Shown here: one piece after another, positions 34,673 through 44,310 of the stretch
How positions within the stretch are numbered: position 1 is the stretch's first letter
Layout of the letters: each line of letters starts with the position of its first letter
Origin: Rubripirellula lacrimiformis
Lineage (GTDB): Bacteria; Planctomycetota; Planctomycetia; Pirellulales; Pirellulaceae
Assembly (NCBI RefSeq): GCF_007741535.1
Contig: NZ_CP036525.1
Coordinates: forward strand, 5,146,001-5,210,000
Direction of reading: 5' to 3'
Length of the DNA stretch: 64,000 nucleotides
Translations under genes and position numbers: made by a program
The notes under the pieces: generated by a model
The model's input: only the letters and a program-made list of their open reading frames with translations
What the model was told of the DNA's origin: nothing
Databases searched by the model: none

Positions 34673-36442
34673 ATGAAAAGGCTGTGGTTGTTGCCGGCCG
34701 TTGCGATCATTGCGATCGTTTCGGGGGCTAAGTCCGCTAGCGCCGCTTATTGTGGTGCAATCAGTTATCAAGGCTGTAGCGATTGTGGTTCAAGCGTTGT
34801 CGATGGCGGAACGATCGCCGGTGACGGTGCGATTGTTGAAGGAGCTGTTGCAGACGGTTCGATGGGTGCCCCGGTTGCCGGCGGAACCTACACCGTGATG
34901 CGAACAGTTCAAGAAACGGTTTACGATCAAGTAGAGGAAACTCGCTATCGTAGCCGTAATGAAGTGTATTACGAAGACAAAGAAGTACAGGGCACTCGTA
35001 CCGTCCCGTACACAGAGCAAAAAGAAGTTCAGTACACCGTGATGGTTCCTTCGTACGAGACCAAAACTCGCACGATCAACTACACCGTGATGAACAAGGT
35101 CGTCGAGAATCACTCGAAGACGATCAACTACACCGTCAAGGTTCCTGTTTACGAAACCAAGACTCGTACGATCAACTACACCGTCAACAAACCGGTGTAC
35201 GAGACTCATCAAAAGACGATCAACTACACGGTGAAGGTTCCTGTTCGGGAAACTCGCCAAAAGACGATCAACTACACCGTCATGAACCCGGTTCGTGAGA
35301 ACCACAGCAAGACGGTGAACTACACCGTCATGGTGCCAGTTCGTGAGCAAAAGTCTCGCACGATCAACTACACGGTCTACAACACCGTGCAAGAGCAAAA
35401 AGTTCGCACCGAGAACTACAGCGTTGTGGTTCCTGTGACGACGACCAAAATGGTCACCGTCAAGGGTGGACATTGGGAAACGATCAGCGAAGAAGTTCCT
35501 GGCAAGATGATGCGTCGCACCGTCCGCGAGCCAGGTACTTGGACGTTTGATCCATCGACCTGCCGCAACGTGTACTGCCCCGGTGCTTGCCGAGTGGAAT
35601 GCGTTCAAGGTTGCCCAACGACCGTCTGCAAGAAGGTTTGGGTTCCTACCTGCGAGCAAAAAGAAGTGACCTGCACTTCTTACACACGAGAATGCCGCAC
35701 CCGTGAAATTCCTTACACCGTATGCCGTAAGGTTCCTGAGTGCCGCACCAAGGTTGTTAACTACACCGTCTGCAAGATGGTTCCCGAGTGCCGTAGCAAA
35801 GTTGTCAACTGGACGACTTGCAAGATGGTTCCCGAGTGCCGCAGCAAAGTTGTCAACTACACCGTTTGCAGCACCGTCTGCGAACAACGATCGAAGGTCG
35901 TCAACTACACGACTTGCAAGATGGTTCCCGAATGCCGCACCAAGACTTGCAACTACACCGTTTGCCGTACCGTTTGCGAACCACGTAGCAAAGTTGTGAA
36001 CTACACGACCTGCAAGATGGTCCCAGAATGCCGCACCAAGACCGTCTCGTACAAAGTGTGCAAGATGATCCCAGAATGCCGCACCAAGACCGTTTGTGTC
36101 AACAAGTGCCGCACTGAGTGCTTCACCAAGACCGTTAAAGTCGCCAAGTGCCGTAAGGTTTGCGAACCTTACACCGTCACCAAGTGCGTTCCCCGAGTTG
36201 TCTGCAAGCAAGTTCCAGTTCAAGTTTGTGCACCTGCACCAACTTGCTGCGATCCTTGCTCGGCCGGCATCAGCTCGGCTTCGGACATGGGCTGCGGATG
36301 TGCTTCGGATTGCGGTTGTGCAGCACCTAGCTGCGACGGCCCAGTCAAAAGCTTGCTGAAGAACATCTTCGGCGGCTGCCACCACGACTGTGGCTGCGAC
36401 AGCGGCTGCGAAGTTGCACCATCCTGCGGATGTGGCTGCTAA
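34673..36442 (+). CDS. YTV-repeat, cysteine-rich cell-wall-type protein
   Basis: 589 residues, exported (signal LWLLPAVAIIAIVSGAKSASA). The body is a tandem array of about 20-residue units of the planctomycete YTV type (Pfam YTV). The first array (about 70-250) has KTINYTVxxPVxE units with no Cys; a non-repeat bridge with GGHWETISEEVPGKMMRRTV and CRNVYCPGACRVECVQG follows; the second array (about 325-530) has KVVNYTVCKMVPECRS units with two Cys each. The tail is rich in Cys/Gly (GCGCASDCGCAAPSC). YTV proteins were reported from Rhodopirellula cell envelopes; cross-linking by disulfides is a reasonable inference. SD GGAG lies 8 bases before the ATG and a strong terminator follows, consistent with high expression. 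Confidence 0.93.
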   Translation: MKRLWLLPAVAIIAIVSGAKSASAAYCGAISYQGCSDCGSSVVDGGTIAGDGAIVEGAVADGSMGAPVAGGTYTVMRTVQETVYDQVEETRYRSRNEVYYEDKEVQGTRTVPYTEQKEVQYTVMVPSYETKTRTINYTVMNKVVENHSKTINYTVKVPVYETKTRTINYTVNKPVYETHQKTINYTVKVPVRETRQKTINYTVMNPVRENHSKTVNYTVMVPVREQKSRTINYTVYNTVQEQKVRTENYSVVVPVTTTKMVTVKGGHWETISEEVPGKMMRRTVREPGTWTFDPSTCRNVYCPGACRVECVQGCPTTVCKKVWVPTCEQKEVTCTSYTRECRTREIPYTVCRKVPECRTKVVNYTVCKMVPECRSKVVNWTTCKMVPECRSKVVNYTVCSTVCEQRSKVVNYTTCKMVPECRTKTCNYTVCRTVCEPRSKVVNYTTCKMVPECRTKTVSYKVCKMIPECRTKTVCVNKCRTECFTKTVKVAKCRKVCEPYTVTKCVPRVVCKQVPVQVCAPAPTCCDPCSAGISSASDMGCGCASDCGCAAPSCDGPVKSLLKNIFGGCHHDCGCDSGCEVAPSCGCGC

Positions 36443-36548
36443 GTATCGCTTCGAAGCGAAAGTAACTCTCGCCTGGGGCGGCTAACCATCGCCGACCCGG
36501 GCGAGGCAGAGGAGAAATGGATTCGCTGGACGTAGGCGAAAAACGAAG

Positions 36549-36587
36549 CGGGTCGCGACTTTGCAAAAGGTCGCGGCCCGTTTTTTT
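36549..36587 (+). terminator. Intrinsic terminator of the YTV gene
   Basis: CGGGTCGCGAC and GTCGCGGCCCG pair (one wobble) around a 10-base loop, then seven T. Confidence 0.88.
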
Positions 36588-37100
36588 ATGCGCCAACCGA
36601 TTCTCCAATTTTGCTTCCCAAAAAACCGTCCCCGTTCCGCCCCCAGCCAGGGAACGAGTTTCACGCGCGAAAATTTCCCAGATCCGATCGACAACAAGCA
36701 GTTTCACGATCGAAATTTTCACGCCGCAAAATGATCCGGCGGGGTCAAAATTTCACCGCCGCGTATTTTACGCAAAGCCCCCAAAGACACCCCGTCGCCC
36801 GCAGATCAAACTGACCGATCTCGCTCAGCGACTTCCAACCGAAGGCTGGCGCCCGGTAATCACTGCTGCAATCGGTCCGCAAGACCGAAACCCGCAATTT
36901 CCGGAAATATTTATCCTTTTCCGTGTTGCCTAACGGTGGGGGACCGCTAGGTTGGATAAGATGGACAGAGTTTCTGGTTGCGGCGAATTTTGTGCGCGCG
37001 ATGAACGAACGTCCCTCCCGCCTCCCAAACGGTACCTGTCCGCAGGCCACCGCTCATTCCGTTTCAAAATTTCTGAGACACCCCACCAGGGACCATCCAT
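36588..37100. other. Intergenic region upstream of the DUF1573 gene
   Basis: About 510 bases with no supported gene; frames present lack start signals. It should carry the promoter of the DUF1573 gene. Confidence 0.4.
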
Positions 37101-38093
37101 ATGATCCGCCACTTCGCCTTGGCTTTTTCCGTTGCCGCCTGCCTGGCATCCACCACCGTTGTTGCCGCCGATTGGACAGCCACGGCTTTCCCGATCAAGA
37201 CGCACGACTTTGGAACTGTCGCGGTCGCAGCCAAAACGGAATTCGTGTTTCCGGTGGTCAACACGATGTCCAGCACGATGCACATCCAAACGGTCCGGGC
37301 TAGTTGTGGGTGCACGACCCCGATTGTGCAAAACCAATACATCGCTCCCGGCCAAACCGGATCGATCCTGGCTCGCTTCAACACGGACACTTTCAAAGGC
37401 AAAAAAGGCGCGACGCTGACCGTCGTGATCGACCAGCCCTTTTACAGCGAAGTCCGCCTGCGAGTGGATGGTTACATCCGCAGCGACATGGTCTTCTTTC
37501 CTGGTGCGATTGAATTCGGTCGATCCAACCAAGGCGAAGCCGTATCGAAGTCCACCAAGGTTCTGTACGCCGGACGCAGCGATTGGCAAATCGTCGATGT
37601 TCGAAGCAACAAACCTTGGCTGATGCCCGCCGTCAAAGAAACCGTTCGCGAAGGCGGTCGCGTCAACTATGAACTGACGGTCGATCTTCGCGAAGACGCG
37701 CCCACCGGTTTCTTCCAAGACGAAGTCGTGGTGGTCACCAATGACCGCAGCATGCCCAACGTACCGCTACGAGTTTCCGGACAGGTCGAATCGGCTCTTT
37801 CGATCTCGCCACAAGCCGTTGCCCTCGGGTCGCTGAAGCCAGGCGAGGGGATCACGCGAAAATTGGTTCTGATGGGCCAGAAGCCTTTTCAGATCGAATC
37901 CATCACCGCGGAAAACTGGGACGTGAAGTACGAAGCGACTTCGGATTTGAAGAAGGTTCACATCGTCAATCCAACCTTTACGTACACCGGTCAAAATGCG
38001 GGCCCGCAAAAAGTTGCCTTCGAAATCAAGACCGCAGGCGATGATTCGGTGACCGCCAAAGGCGTCCTGACCGCCGACGTCCGAGGCCAGTAA
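37101..38093 (+). CDS. Exported DUF1573-domain protein
   Basis: 330 residues, signal peptide (FALAFSVAACLASTTVVAA). An Ig-like DUF1573 domain (about 35-120) carries the family hallmark: HDFGTVAVAAKTEFVFPVVN, VRASCGCTTPIV, then APGQTGSILARFNT. Two more beta-sandwich segments follow (about 125-215, VFFPGAIEFGRSNQGEAVSK; about 225-330, ALSISPQAVALGSLKPGEG), giving three Ig-like repeats. The domain is widespread in planctomycetes and has no defined biochemical role; a structural envelope function is likely. The ATG follows CCAGGGA. Single gene, convergent with the ROK kinase. Confidence 0.88.
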   Translation: MIRHFALAFSVAACLASTTVVAADWTATAFPIKTHDFGTVAVAAKTEFVFPVVNTMSSTMHIQTVRASCGCTTPIVQNQYIAPGQTGSILARFNTDTFKGKKGATLTVVIDQPFYSEVRLRVDGYIRSDMVFFPGAIEFGRSNQGEAVSKSTKVLYAGRSDWQIVDVRSNKPWLMPAVKETVREGGRVNYELTVDLREDAPTGFFQDEVVVVTNDRSMPNVPLRVSGQVESALSISPQAVALGSLKPGEGITRKLVLMGQKPFQIESITAENWDVKYEATSDLKKVHIVNPTFTYTGQNAGPQKVAFEIKTAGDDSVTAKGVLTADVRGQ

Positions 38094-38162
38094 CCTCTGC
38101 CGCCGAAACAAACCGTCTTGGGATTCGCTTGAATTCCTTCAGCGGTTAGGTGGGGCTGGAGG

Positions 38163-38185
38163 GGAATTTTGGCGAATCCCACTAC
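38163..38185. repeat. Dispersed repeat A, copy 1
   Basis: GGAATTTTGGCGAATCCCAC then TAC; 21 of 23 bases match 44238-44260. Here it runs into the stop codon of the ROK gene. Confidence 0.8.
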
Positions 38186-39231
38186 TTGCCCATCGCGTGG
38201 GCCAAGGCTCCGATCACGGACGCTTGATCGCCACAGACCGAAAAGCTGAATTGGTCGAAGTTTCGAAATCCGTCCAGTGCGTTGTCGTAGTATTCGGTCT
38301 GGACCAATTCGAGGTACCGCTGTTTCAGCGGATCGATCATGTCACAGACCCCACCACCGATCACCAGCCGATCGAAGTCGCCCAGGTAGTTCACCATCAG
38401 CATGGTGATCCCTAAAGCCCGCGCTTGATCGTCCAACAGTTCGACTGCCAGGGGATCGCCGTCGGCCGCCAATTCTCGCAATTGCTTGGCCTTGTCTTTC
38501 ATGCTGCAGGTTTGACGGTTCAGCGGATGGGCCTTGTATTGGTCCAGCGTCAACCGATAGCTCAATTGGTGAGTCAGCGCAGTGAGTGAAATCGCGCTCT
38601 CCGATGTGCAGTAGGCGTTGCCGACCTTCAGGTTGCGATCATGTTCATATCGAAACGCATGGACTGGCAGCATCAGGTGACCCGCATGACCGGCCCGCCC
38701 TTGGCTACCCTGAACCGGAATGCCGTTGCGAACTTCGCCGCCTCCCAGCCCCGTACCAACGGCGACCATGAACAGGGAATCGAAGTGATCCGCCTTGCCT
38801 TGCATTGGCGAATCGTCCCAGTGAATCAATCCCGTTCGAATCGCCGATTCACCCACCGCGGCTGCCTGGCCATCCCCGATGTAGCGAACCGGGACCGCGA
38901 TGCCGTCGCAGGCCCAGGCAATCTCCAACCGCTGGCGGATCGGACACTTGTTCCACAACCTGGAATCCAAATTTGGCGTCGACAACAGCACGCCGTCTAG
39001 CGTCGCCGGTCCGGGCGTTGCCAGCGTGATCGACGACACCTCGTCTTCGGATCGCCCCAGCTGATGCAACTGTTGCTTGATCTGGGCAACGATGTCCGCG
39101 ATCGTAGCGTCGGGTCCATCGATCGACCGAGTCGCAAATTGATCAGAGATGCAAAGCACCCGGTGCTGCGAGTCGCCGATCGCGATCGTACTGGTGGTAC
39201 CGCCAACATCAACTCCGACAAATAACGACAC
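38182..39231 (-). CDS. ROK-family sugar kinase
   Basis: 349 residues. ATP-binding phosphate-1 motif FVGVDVGGTTSTIAIG at the N-terminus, sugar-binding IGDGQAAAVGES, phosphate-2 VAVGTGLGGGEVRNG, ROK signature QGRAGHAGHLML and C-terminal adenosine motif LVIGGGVCDMIDPL. The usual E of the ROK E-x-G-H segment is replaced by A, and only scattered Cys are present, so the zinc-binding motif is altered; the substrate could be glucose, mannose or another sugar. The start is a GTG at 39231 with AAAGGA nine bases upstream. Single gene, convergent with the DUF1573 gene. Confidence 0.85.
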   Translation of the reverse strand: MSLFVGVDVGGTTSTIAIGDSQHRVLCISDQFATRSIDGPDATIADIVAQIKQQLHQLGRSEDEVSSITLATPGPATLDGVLLSTPNLDSRLWNKCPIRQRLEIAWACDGIAVPVRYIGDGQAAAVGESAIRTGLIHWDDSPMQGKADHFDSLFMVAVGTGLGGGEVRNGIPVQGSQGRAGHAGHLMLPVHAFRYEHDRNLKVGNAYCTSESAISLTALTHQLSYRLTLDQYKAHPLNRQTCSMKDKAKQLRELAADGDPLAVELLDDQARALGITMLMVNYLGDFDRLVIGGGVCDMIDPLKQRYLELVQTEYYDNALDGFRNFDQFSFSVCGDQASVIGALAHAMGK

Positions 39232-39356
39232 GTTACTATTTCCTTTGAAATGATGAATCGGCTAACAAGCCATTCAACCAAACCGTCCGAGACCAGCGAT
39301 TGATGGTACCGTATTCATTTGGTTCGGGGACCATCATTGTGAAAGGTGCATTGAAG

Positions 39357-40028
39357 ATGCTTGGCTCTATCACCAACCGAGGCCTGCTGTATAGCGTGGG
39401 TATCATCGTGAACCGAATCATCCCTGAACATTGGTTCCGGTTTCGCATCTTCCGCGTTTTCGAGCTCGCACCAGCCGCCGAACGCCGCAGCCAAGGCGAA
39501 CAGCGCAGTGTCGCATCAGCGTCAGACGAACTCTCATTTCGATGGTGCCAAACGGACGAGGACTTCGCGGCTGCGAACCGGCTGACATACTATTCGTCAC
39601 CGCAGGAATCCATCGCTGCCGATGCGCCCAAGAGTGCCTGTCTTGCGATCGACTGGGCGGAACCGGTCGGCGGCGTTTGGTTGGCGCAGCAATGTTTCGA
39701 TGAATCCGATCTGGGGCTCCACTTCCAGCTCGCCGACGACCAGCAGTGGCTGTTCGCAGCCTTCGTCGCCAAGAGCCACCGCCGAAAGGGCATCTACCGC
39801 AAATTGGTCAATCACGTTCTCCAGGACCAATCGCTGCGAACCTTCGCGTCGATCAACCCTACCAACAAGGCGTCGATTGCGGCCCACACACCGTTCATCC
39901 GCCGCACGGCAGGCACCTGTGTCGCCGTGCGAATTTTTGGTTGGGCCAATTGCTGGGCGACCGCTGGCTTGAAAATCCAAAAGACCGACGCTGGCAATGC
40001 AATTCAAATATCGGGTGAATCGACTTAG
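39357..40028 (+). CDS. GNAT-like acetyltransferase domain protein
   Basis: 223 residues. The N-terminal part (ITNRGLLYSVGIIVNRIIPEHW then FRFRIFRVFEL) is a basic/hydrophobic leader; the centre has the GNAT core with GGVWLAQQCF, then QWLFAAFVAKSHRRKGIYRKLV, the V-x-x-x-x-R-x-x-G-I/G-x-x acetyl-CoA loop, and INPTNKASIAAHTPF. The loop is RRKGIYRK rather than Q/RxxGxG/A, so activity is uncertain. The ATG at 39357 follows AAAGG; frames open further to 39300 (TTG) exist. No operon partner. Confidence 0.65.
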   Translation: MLGSITNRGLLYSVGIIVNRIIPEHWFRFRIFRVFELAPAAERRSQGEQRSVASASDELSFRWCQTDEDFAAANRLTYYSSPQESIAADAPKSACLAIDWAEPVGGVWLAQQCFDESDLGLHFQLADDQQWLFAAFVAKSHRRKGIYRKLVNHVLQDQSLRTFASINPTNKASIAAHTPFIRRTAGTCVAVRIFGWANCWATAGLKIQKTDAGNAIQISGEST

Positions 40029-40110
40029 CAACGATCCCATTTGACGCCAGTGGCCTGCTGATTGAATCAAACTTTTAACGGCGATGGTGAGGCCACGGGC
40101 AATGGGGGGC

Positions 40111-40140
40111 TTCCCGGCCGCTGACGCGATCACGGCTCAC
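40111..40140. repeat. Dispersed repeat B, copy 2
   Basis: TTCCCGGCCGCTGACGCGAT then CACGGCTCAC; 29 of 30 bases match 27746-27775. It lies between convergent genes. Confidence 0.85.
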
Positions 40141-40155
40141 GAAATCAGCAGACCA

Positions 40156-43014
40156 TTAGACCAGCGACGCGATCCACTTGGTCCATTCCGCCATGGATTC
40201 TTCGGTGATGGTCGATGCAGGCAGCGGTGGCAACTTCGTGCTGGCTGCGACCCCTGGTGTTTGCGCCCGAACCGAGAGGCATCCGTTGACATTGATCTCG
40301 AACCCAATCATCCGTGACGTCAACACTTGTTGGTCGCTGCTTTCACCCGCGGTGATCTCGTAACGGCCCAGCGAGTGCCAATCGTGCCCGTTGACCCCCG
40401 AGGATTCGACCAACGACAACGTCATCGATTTCCGATTGGCACTGATTGTCAACCGCCGGTTGGTCCGTGCGGGCAGGGACGTGCCTTTCGGGATGATCGG
40501 CAGGATGCGGCGTCGCCGTTTGGCGTCTTCGATGACGATCCCAATCGCTTGGCTGGTAACACCCCGTGGCGGACCGATGACGTCACCACGACCCGGCAAT
40601 TCGGCCGCCAAACAGGCCGCCGCACCGCGAGCAACGTCTGCGCGTTCGACGGTTCGGCGCACCGCATCGGAACGCAAACCGGCCATCACGGCATCACGGA
40701 CTTCGCCAATGCGCAGGATCGCTCCCATCGTGACGCTGATGTCGATGTCCTTCATCGAAACCGACGCCTGTGCACAGGCTTTGCGGACTGCGATCAAGAT
40801 CCCTGCAATCAGGCCTTCGCAGTTCTGCAGCCATTGTGACCGAGTCACGGTCACGGACAATTCGGTCCCAGGTTTGACCAGTTGCAGTCGCCGACTTTTG
40901 GGAGCCACCAACTTGATGGTCGCTGTGGGCGAAAGCAGCAAGCTGTTCATCGCCTTTTCGCAGCCGATCTGCAGACTGGCTGCCGTCCGACTGGATTGAC
41001 GCGGATCAAAACCAAACTGATTCGTGAATGCGTCGGCCGCCAAGTCCACCAACCGGTGCAACCACGGCAACGACCCTTGGTGCCAGTGTCCGGCGGTCGC
41101 CAATTGGTGCAAGCGAACCGAATCCCGACGCATGACAGCCACTTCCAATGATTGCCCGGACACACCGACAAACAGCACCGTTTGTTCTTTTTGGGCATCG
41201 CCCAGGTCCAGGGATCGATCGGCAAACCCGCCCGGCAAAGACGCGTCGTCGGGAATCAACAAGGACTGCACAGCGGCGACCGAGCGATCGACCAATCGAA
41301 CCGACGGGAAACCGGCCATCTGTGCCGACTGCAGAACACTGCGCCGGTGCAACTGGTCGTAACTGGCGGGGATGGTGATCGCGGTTGCCAGTGGCCCCGG
41401 ACTGCCCGGCCACGCATTGAAGCGAATTTTCCGAAGCAAGATCGCAACCAGGACTTCCGGCGGACAAGATCGGCCAATCACTTTGCGATCCATCAATGGC
41501 TTGCCGATGTACATGGGCAGACAATGGACTAACGATTTGGGCGACTCGCTCCGCCGCTGGATCGCATCTTGGCCAAAGATCAATCGATCTTCGTCACTGG
41601 CAATCGCCATGCGAAACAAGGGGCGATCATCCCCACCGGCTGGCAACGGGTTTACGCCGCCAAGCGGGGACGCGGCGGCCGTTGCCGAATAGAACATGCC
41701 ATAGTCGATCGCGAACACCTTGGACGATGCTCCGGACGTTGAACCGCCCGATTGAGTCGATCCGCCGCCGAAGGTAGACGAATCGTGGTTCGCAATCCGG
41801 TTGGCGAATTCGGTCATCCAGACGGGTGCATCGACCTGGTTGGCGTATTGGCCCAAATCATCGATGACTTCGTCCAACGATGCGTATCGTTCGTCAGGCT
41901 TTTTGGCCATCATCCGCGAAAAGATATGAGCGAATCGAAGATCGACGTCGCCGCGTGCCTGCATCAGATCGGGAATTTCCCCGTGCCGGTGGCCGTAGAC
42001 TTGGTCCAAGTATTCGCCAGTGAACGGCGGACTAGCCGTCAACAAAAAATACATCGTCGCACCGAGCGAATAGATGTCGCTGCGTGCATCGGCTTGGTCG
42101 GGATCTTCCAGTTGTTCCGGTGACATGAAAGGTAGAGTTCCGACCAAACGCCCCTTCGAACTCGGTTCGGCTGATTCTTTGGCCGACGCTTTCCCGGACG
42201 GCGAGTAGTATTCGGCCGCATTGATTCGGGCCAACCCCAGGTCCAATACTTTGATCGTCCCATCGGACGCACGCATCAAGTTGCCAGGTTTGACGTCCCG
42301 GTGGATGATGCCAGCACGGTGGGCGTGCAATAGTCCCAAAGCGGCCTGACGAATGATCGCCGCCGCCTCGCCCACGCCTAGCGGACCACGTGTTGCAACC
42401 CAACGCGTCAGCGTCATGCCGTCCACGAATTCCATCGCCAGATAGTGAATCCCCTGCTCGGATTCGCCGGCATCAAATGCGGTCACAATGTTGGGATGCA
42501 TCAAACGCGATGCGGCCAGCACTTCGGCATAAAATCGCTGGACCGCCGTCACCTCCTTCATCCGTTTGATCGGCAGCATCTTGATCGCCACCAACCGCTG
42601 CATCCGCGTGTGCTCGGCCAAATAGACGTTGCCCATGCCGCCGGATCCAATCAATTTTTGGATCACGTACCCGCCGATTTGCTTGGGCACGTCGTCATCC
42701 ACCTGAGGCGACGAAGCCATGGAAAAATCCAACGAATCGGAATCAGCCATAAAACTGCCAAAAGCCCGCGTGGGCTCGTCCGTGATCGGCAAATTCTCGC
42801 TCGACGAAGATCCTTGGTCGGAGGATTCGAAATTTTCGATCGTCGGATCCCCGTCGATCGATGAAAGGTTCGCGACGGATGAAAGGTCTTCCGAAGATGA
42901 AACATCCTGATCCGCTGCACCGGGCGCAGGGGAATCGGACGCAGGCGAATCGGACGCTGGGGAATCGGGTTCCGAGGAACCGGGCGCCGGTGAATCCTGG
43001 CCCGGCAGCGACAT
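40156..43014 (-). CDS. Ser/Thr protein kinase fused to a degenerate Hsp70-like domain
   Basis: 952 residues from the ATG at 43014; the frame is open to 43356, so rare upstream starts (for example GTG at 43188) are possible, but it must end before hemC at 43251. N-terminal Ser/Asp/Pro-rich disordered region (about 1-105). Kinase domain (116-391): Gly-loop IGSGGMGNV, Lys in [17 protein letters not shown] in place of [14 protein letters not shown] Gly/Ser linker leads to an Hsp70-like NBD (about 433-860): [13 protein letters not shown] (phosphate 1), [20 protein letters not shown] then [28 protein letters not shown] (phosphate 2), [10 protein letters not shown] (adenosine), and an SBD-beta start ([20 protein letters not shown]). 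The Hsp70 catalytic Glu and Asp positions and the GGGT loop are replaced, so the domain is probably not a working ATPase. No transmembrane helix. Divergent from hemC. Confidence 0.88.
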   Translation of the reverse strand: MSLPGQDSPAPGSSEPDSPASDSPASDSPAPGAADQDVSSSEDLSSVANLSSIDGDPTIENFESSDQGSSSSENLPITDEPTRAFGSFMADSDSLDFSMASSPQVDDDVPKQIGGYVIQKLIGSGGMGNVYLAEHTRMQRLVAIKMLPIKRMKEVTAVQRFYAEVLAASRLMHPNIVTAFDAGESEQGIHYLAMEFVDGMTLTRWVATRGPLGVGEAAAIIRQAALGLLHAHRAGIIHRDVKPGNLMRASDGTIKVLDLGLARINAAEYYSPSGKASAKESAEPSSKGRLVGTLPFMSPEQLEDPDQADARSDIYSLGATMYFLLTASPPFTGEYLDQVYGHRHGEIPDLMQARGDVDLRFAHIFSRMMAKKPDERYASLDEVIDDLGQYANQVDAPVWMTEFANRIANHDSSTFGGGSTQSGGSTSGASSKVFAIDYGMFYSATAAASPLGGVNPLPAGGDDRPLFRMAIASDEDRLIFGQDAIQRRSESPKSLVHCLPMYIGKPLMDRKVIGRSCPPEVLVAILLRKIRFNAWPGSPGPLATAITIPASYDQLHRRSVLQSAQMAGFPSVRLVDRSVAAVQSLLIPDDASLPGGFADRSLDLGDAQKEQTVLFVGVSGQSLEVAVMRRDSVRLHQLATAGHWHQGSLPWLHRLVDLAADAFTNQFGFDPRQSSRTAASLQIGCEKAMNSLLLSPTATIKLVAPKSRRLQLVKPGTELSVTVTRSQWLQNCEGLIAGILIAVRKACAQASVSMKDIDISVTMGAILRIGEVRDAVMAGLRSDAVRRTVERADVARGAAACLAAELPGRGDVIGPPRGVTSQAIGIVIEDAKRRRRILPIIPKGTSLPARTNRRLTISANRKSMTLSLVESSGVNGHDWHSLGRYEITAGESSDQQVLTSRMIGFEINVNGCLSVRAQTPGVAASTKLPPLPASTITEESMAEWTKWIASLV

Positions 43015-43250
43015 GCCATCCGACAGGGGTTTCGACGGTTTCGCGCCAAGCGACGTTTTCTCGCCAAACGACTGGTGTTCTTCGGAGGACAAAGCGTGTC
43101 GATAAGTTTCAGGTGAAAGAGAGACAAGATTTTGGTCTGAAAAACATCCCGCGTTCTCATCATGCGTGCCTTCGCTATGATACTGCACAGAATCAACCCA
43201 GGCGTCGCATTTCTCGCTTCGCCCCTGCCCACGCCAGTTCCTTTGGTCCC

Positions 43251-44180
43251 ATGAAGCTTCGAATCGCGACCCGACAAAGCCCGCTAGCACTGTGGCAAGC
43301 CGAGCACGTAGCGGCCCGTTTGGCCGACGCGGGCTTCGAATCCGTGTTGGTGCCAATGGTCAGCAGCGGGGATACCGACATGCGTCCGATTGATGGCACC
43401 CGCCAAGTCGGCTTATTCACCAAAAGGATCCAACAGGCCTTGTTGGACGACGAAGCCGACGTGGCGGTCCATTCGCTGAAAGATCTGCCCACCGAGGTCA
43501 ACGAACAATTGGCCCTGGCCGCCGTGCCGCCGCGCGAGACCGTCGCCGATTGCTTGGTTTCCAAATCGGGCATGACATTATCGGACGTTCCCCAGGGTGG
43601 CCGAGTGGGGACGGGCAGCCGCCGCCGCGCAGCCCAATTGCTAAGCCGACGTCCCGACCTGCGCGTCGAATCGATCCGCGGCAATGTGCAGACACGACTC
43701 AGCAAGTTGGACGTGGCCGAGGAAGGCGCCGACGGCCCATTCGATGCCATCGTGTTGGCCGACGCTGGCCTGGTGCGATTGAAGATGCAAGACCTGCCGC
43801 GTTACCACTTTACCTTTGACGAGATGCTGCCCGCGCCCGGGCAGGGTGCACTGGGGATCGAAGTCCGATCGGCCGACGCTGAATCACACGCCGCCATTGC
43901 AACCTTGGATGACATCGAAACGCGAGCGTCGGTGACGGCCGAGCGAACTCTGTTGGCGTCGCTGCACGGTGGCTGTCTGGCTCCCATCGCAGCGTATGCA
44001 AATGTCGCTGGCGGCAAGCTGCGACTGTCGGCCGTCGCCCTTAGCCCCGATGGCAAGAATCGCATCGACGAGTCGGCCGAGATCGATTTCGAATCGGACC
44101 TGGCCGCGGCGATCGAATTGGCCACGAAGGTGTCTGATAAAATGATCGCGGCCGGAGCGATCGAAATGGTCCGCGGCTAA
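43251..44180 (+). CDS. hemC: Hydroxymethylbilane synthase HemC
   Basis: Porphobilinogen deaminase: polymerises four porphobilinogens to hydroxymethylbilane in tetrapyrrole synthesis. 309 residues. [21 protein letters not shown] is the family start. Conserved segments include [72 protein letters not shown]-type [22 protein letters not shown], and the dipyrromethane-cofactor cysteine in [13 protein letters not shown]. Start ATG at 43251. Single gene, divergent from the kinase-Hsp70 gene. Confidence 0.96.
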   Translation: MKLRIATRQSPLALWQAEHVAARLADAGFESVLVPMVSSGDTDMRPIDGTRQVGLFTKRIQQALLDDEADVAVHSLKDLPTEVNEQLALAAVPPRETVADCLVSKSGMTLSDVPQGGRVGTGSRRRAAQLLSRRPDLRVESIRGNVQTRLSKLDVAEEGADGPFDAIVLADAGLVRLKMQDLPRYHFTFDEMLPAPGQGALGIEVRSADAESHAAIATLDDIETRASVTAERTLLASLHGGCLAPIAAYANVAGGKLRLSAVALSPDGKNRIDESAEIDFESDLAAAIELATKVSDKMIAAGAIEMVRG

Positions 44181-44237
44181 CGCACGCTGGAACCGTCAGG
44201 GCCGCTGGTGGACTCCGACGAAAATGTTGGTGGGGAG

Positions 44238-44260
44238 GCAATTCTGGCGAATCCCACTAC
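44238..44260. repeat. Dispersed repeat A, copy 2
   Basis: GCAATTCTGGCGAATCCCAC then TAC; 21 of 23 bases match 38163-38185. It lies between convergent hemC and the ABC permease gene. Confidence 0.8.
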
Positions 44261-44310
44261 GTTGAGGTCCGGCGGTTCGAAGCCACCGCACAACCATGAC
44301 GCCTAACGAT

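Noticed and set aside
34790-36385. 531-codon open frame antisense to the YTV gene
   Set aside because: It is created by the repeated codons of the YTV array; the plus-strand protein has a signal peptide, ribosome-binding site and terminator.
36930-37718. 262-codon minus-strand frame opposite the DUF1573 gene
   Set aside because: Shadow of the plus-strand gene, which has a signal peptide and the DUF1573 signature.
43251-43356. Upstream extension of the kinase-Hsp70 frame into hemC
   Set aside because: It would overlap the conserved N-terminus of HemC on the other strand; the composition is unlike the kinase head.
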